Shown here: positions 62,228 to 64,000 of the stretch, one piece after another
How the letters are laid out: each line of letters opens with the position of its first letter
Position numbering within the stretch: the first letter of the stretch is position 1
Assembly: GCA_963823495.1 (NCBI GenBank)
Contig: CAWGLV010000001.1
Span: 62,001-126,000, forward strand
DNA length: 64,000 nucleotides
Reading direction: 5' to 3'
Source of the DNA: DATDAH01 sp963823495
GTDB taxonomy: Bacteria > Actinomycetota > Acidimicrobiia > Acidimicrobiales > DATDAH01
Notes under the pieces: model-generated
What the model was told of the DNA's origin: nothing
The model's input: only the letters and a program-made list of their open reading frames with translations
Database searches by the model: none
Position numbers and translations under genes: made by a program

Positions 62228-63484
62228 ATGGCCCTGGATGCTGACGTCCTGGTCGTCGGCGGGGGGCCGGCGGGGGCGGCCTGCGGGTACTGGCTGGCGA
62301 AGGCCGGTCACGACGTGCTCGTGCTGGAGCGCAAGGCGTTCCCACGCGAGAAGACCTGTGGTGACGGCCTGACCCCGCGGGCGGTGTACCAGCTCGACGA
62401 GATGGGCCTCGCCGCCGGCCTCGAGCAGTACCACCGCTACGAGGGCCTGCGGGCCCTGGCCCACGGGATCACCCTGGAGATGCCGTGGCCCGACCACCCC
62501 CGGTTCCCCGGCCATGGCTACGTCGTGCGCCGCCGGGACCTGGACCAGATGGTGGCCGATCACGCCGTGGCCGCGGGCGCCCGCCTGCGGACCCGCTGCG
62601 AGGCGCTCACCCCGCTGTTGAAGGACGGCCTGGTCCGCGGTGCGGTGGTCAAGGACCACGAGACCGGCGAGATCGAGGAGCTCACCGCCCGCTTCGTCGT
62701 GGTGGCCGACGGGGCCAACTCCCGCTTCGGCCGGGCCCTGGGCACCGCCCGGGACCGCAGCTACCCCCAGGGCATGGCCCTGCGGGGCTACTACGAGAGC
62801 CCGATGCACGACGACCCGTGGATCGAGTCGGCCCTGGACATGGTCGACCGCAACGGGAACTCGCTGCCGGGCTACGGCTGGATCTTCCCCGTCGGTGACG
62901 GGACGATCAACGTCGGCGTCGGGCTGCTGTCCACGTTCCGTGACTACCGCAGCATCAACACCACCCACCTGCTCGACGAGTTCGCCATCACCGCGCCCGA
63001 CTACTGGGAGATCGGCCCGGAGACCAAGGTGGGCGAGGCCACCGGGGGCCGCTTGCCCATGGCCGGCTCGGTCTCACCCAAGGTGGGCCCGACCTGGATC
63101 GTCATCGGCGACGCCGCCGGGTCCATCAACCCCTTCAACGGCGAGGGCATCGACTACGCCTACGAGACCGGCGCCATGGCCGCCCATCTCCTCGACCAGT
63201 CCCTGACCACCGGTGACGCCCGCCCGCTGCTGACCTACCCCCAGCTGCTGGACGACGAGTACGGCCTCTACTTCCGGGTGGCCCGCGCCTTCACCAAGAT
63301 CATCGGCCGCCCCGCCCTCATGCGGGAGCTGACCCGGGTCGGCATGCACAGCCAATCCCTCATGGAGTGGGTCCTGCGCATCATGGCCAACCTGCTGCGG
63401 GAGGACGAGGTCGGCCCCGCCGAAGCCGCGTACGCCGCGGTGGCCAACATCGCCAAGCTCGTCCCGGAACGCCCCGCCGCCTGA
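62228..63484 (+). CDS. Geranylgeranyl reductase-family flavoprotein, probable menaquinone reductase (MenJ-like)
   Basis: A 418-residue FAD enzyme that likely saturates an isoprene unit of menaquinone, as mycobacterial MenJ does. The dinucleotide fold VLVVGGGPAGAACGYWLAKA lies at about 6-25, followed by FPREKTCGDGLTPRAV, the VVADGANSRFGRALG segment and the second FAD motif IVIGDAAGSINPFNGEGIDY. Digeranylgeranyl-phospholipid or chlorophyll reductase relatives share the fold, but the respiratory context favours quinone. The ATG lies 5 bp after the cytochrome c stop, so the two are cotranscribed. Confidence 0.88.
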   Translation: MALDADVLVVGGGPAGAACGYWLAKAGHDVLVLERKAFPREKTCGDGLTPRAVYQLDEMGLAAGLEQYHRYEGLRALAHGITLEMPWPDHPRFPGHGYVVRRRDLDQMVADHAVAAGARLRTRCEALTPLLKDGLVRGAVVKDHETGEIEELTARFVVVADGANSRFGRALGTARDRSYPQGMALRGYYESPMHDDPWIESALDMVDRNGNSLPGYGWIFPVGDGTINVGVGLLSTFRDYRSINTTHLLDEFAITAPDYWEIGPETKVGEATGGRLPMAGSVSPKVGPTWIVIGDAAGSINPFNGEGIDYAYETGAMAAHLLDQSLTTGDARPLLTYPQLLDDEYGLYFRVARAFTKIIGRPALMRELTRVGMHSQSLMEWVLRIMANLLREDEVGPAEAAYAAVANIAKLVPERPAA

Positions 63485-63519
63485 GCGCCGCTCAGGTCAA
63501 CACCCCGACGACTCCCGTG

Positions 63520-63564
63520 CTGGTCACGAAATGGGCGCGTCCCCGCGACATGTTTCGTCACCAG
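63520..63564. terminator. Palindrome between convergent genes
   Basis: Arms CTGGTCACGAAA (63520-63531) and the reverse complement of CTGGTGACGAAA (63553-63564) pair with one mismatch around a 21-nt loop. It fills the gap between the convergent menaquinone reductase and zwf genes. Bidirectional terminator or a REP-like element. Confidence 0.5.
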
Positions 63565-63574
63565 AACGAGCTCG

Positions 63575-64000
63575 TCAGGCCAGGAGGGGGTCGCTCCAGC
63601 CGCCGAGGCCCTCCGCCAACGCTTCGGCGGCCGCGGGGCCCCAGGAGCCCTTCTCGTAGAGGTGGGGGTGCTCCCTCGGGCCGTCGATGAGGCCGCCGAC
63701 GATGCGCCACTGCTCGGCGATGGTGTCCGCCCGGCCGAAGCGCCGAGGGTCCCCGTCCATGGCGTCCCCGAGCAGGCGTTGGTAGGCCTCCTGGCGGCGG
63801 CCGAAGACCTGCTCGTACTCGACCGCGAGGTCGACGGGCTCGCTGACCATGCGCTCCCCCGGCTCCTTGGAGAACAGGTGCAGGACCACGCCGTCGGTCG
63901 GGCTGATGCGGAAGCGCACGCGGTTGGGCTGGGGATCGGGGCACTCCTGGTCCACGAAGAGCAGGTTGGGCGGTTGGTGGAAGGTGACGATGGCCTCGGT
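63575..64000 (-). CDS. zwf: Glucose-6-phosphate 1-dehydrogenase, partial (N-terminus beyond right edge)
   Basis: First enzyme of the pentose phosphate pathway, oxidising glucose-6-phosphate with NAD(P)+. Only the last 141 codons are present. The C-terminal domain is clear: FVDQECPDPQPNRVRFRISP, AYQRLLGDAMDGDPRRFGRA, AEQWRIVGGLID and YEKGSWGPAAAEAL. The catalytic His and coenzyme site lie outside the window. It is convergent with the menaquinone reductase gene. Confidence 0.95.
   Translation of the reverse strand, partial: TEAIVTFHQPPNLLFVDQECPDPQPNRVRFRISPTDGVVLHLFSKEPGERMVSEPVDLAVEYEQVFGRRQEAYQRLLGDAMDGDPRRFGRADTIAEQWRIVGGLIDGPREHPHLYEKGSWGPAAAEALAEGLGGWSDPLLA

Overview
The window is high-GC (roughly 70% by eye), densely coded DNA from an actinobacterium. 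The ZAS anti-sigma/ECF pair, leaderless -10 boxes, a 13E12-type DUF222/HNH gene, a fused alpha/beta-hydrolase cyclase and a MenJ-type menaquinone reductase all fit that phylum. The split b6-type cytochrome b and the tRNA-Thr/tRNA-Met/tuf/rpmG/tRNA-Trp/secE/nusG order suggest a deep lineage such as Acidimicrobiia; that placement is inference. No prophage, insertion sequence or CRISPR array is visible. No gene-free stretch exceeds 300 bases.

Layout. (1) 1-4110, minus: translation/secretion block with tRNA-Thr, tRNA-Met, tuf, rpmG, an inserted ECF sigma/anti-sigma pair, a small unknown ORF, tRNA-Trp, secE and nusG (cut by the left edge). (2) 4.2-21 kb: mixed housekeeping and accessory genes: a membrane ATPase relative with a degenerate P-loop, GNAT acetyltransferase, superoxide dismutase, BrkB protein, a heterodimeric ABC exporter, tRNA-Tyr, YajQ, HAD phosphatase, secreted sugar dehydrogenase, lipoprotein serine hydrolase, acetyl-CoA synthetase, GH114-like protein, hydrolase-adenylyl cyclase fusion and a MidA-type methyltransferase. 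(3) 21.1-31.4 kb, minus: an 11-gene complex I operon, nuoABCDHIJKLMN, without nuoEFG. (4) 31.5-40.7 kb: a carbamoyltransferase / DUF5989 / SxtJ-SGNH fusion cassette, an ABC transporter, a decayed DUF222-HNH gene, a secreted PPC-like protein and an enoyl-CoA isomerase. (5) 40.7-61.2 kb, minus: 21 tightly packed co-directional genes in which a seven-gene cytochrome bc-type cluster runs directly into a complete 14-gene nuoA-N operon. (6) 61.5-64 kb: divergent membrane-anchored cytochrome c, a menaquinone (geranylgeranyl) reductase, and a partial zwf.

How it fits together. Most of the window is a menaquinone-based respiratory chain: two complex I variants (one with the NADH module, one needing another electron donor), a b6/subunit-IV cytochrome bc complex with Rieske, diheme cytochrome c and a 2x[4Fe-4S] ferredoxin, a soluble-side cytochrome c, and quinone tail reduction. 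CRP-like palindromes lie at the promoters of both respiratory operons, and a class III cyclase is encoded about 11 kb from the first. The best candidates for new biology are the bc/complex I super-operon with its two unknown membrane subunits and ferredoxin, the SxtJ-SGNH/DUF5989/carbamoyltransferase cassette, the degenerate-P-loop membrane ATPase relative, and a tandem pair of related 41-nt palindromes. Three apparent +1 frameshifts (nuoM of the second operon, the DUF222 gene, and an ORF near 18.5 kb) mean assembly error should be checked.
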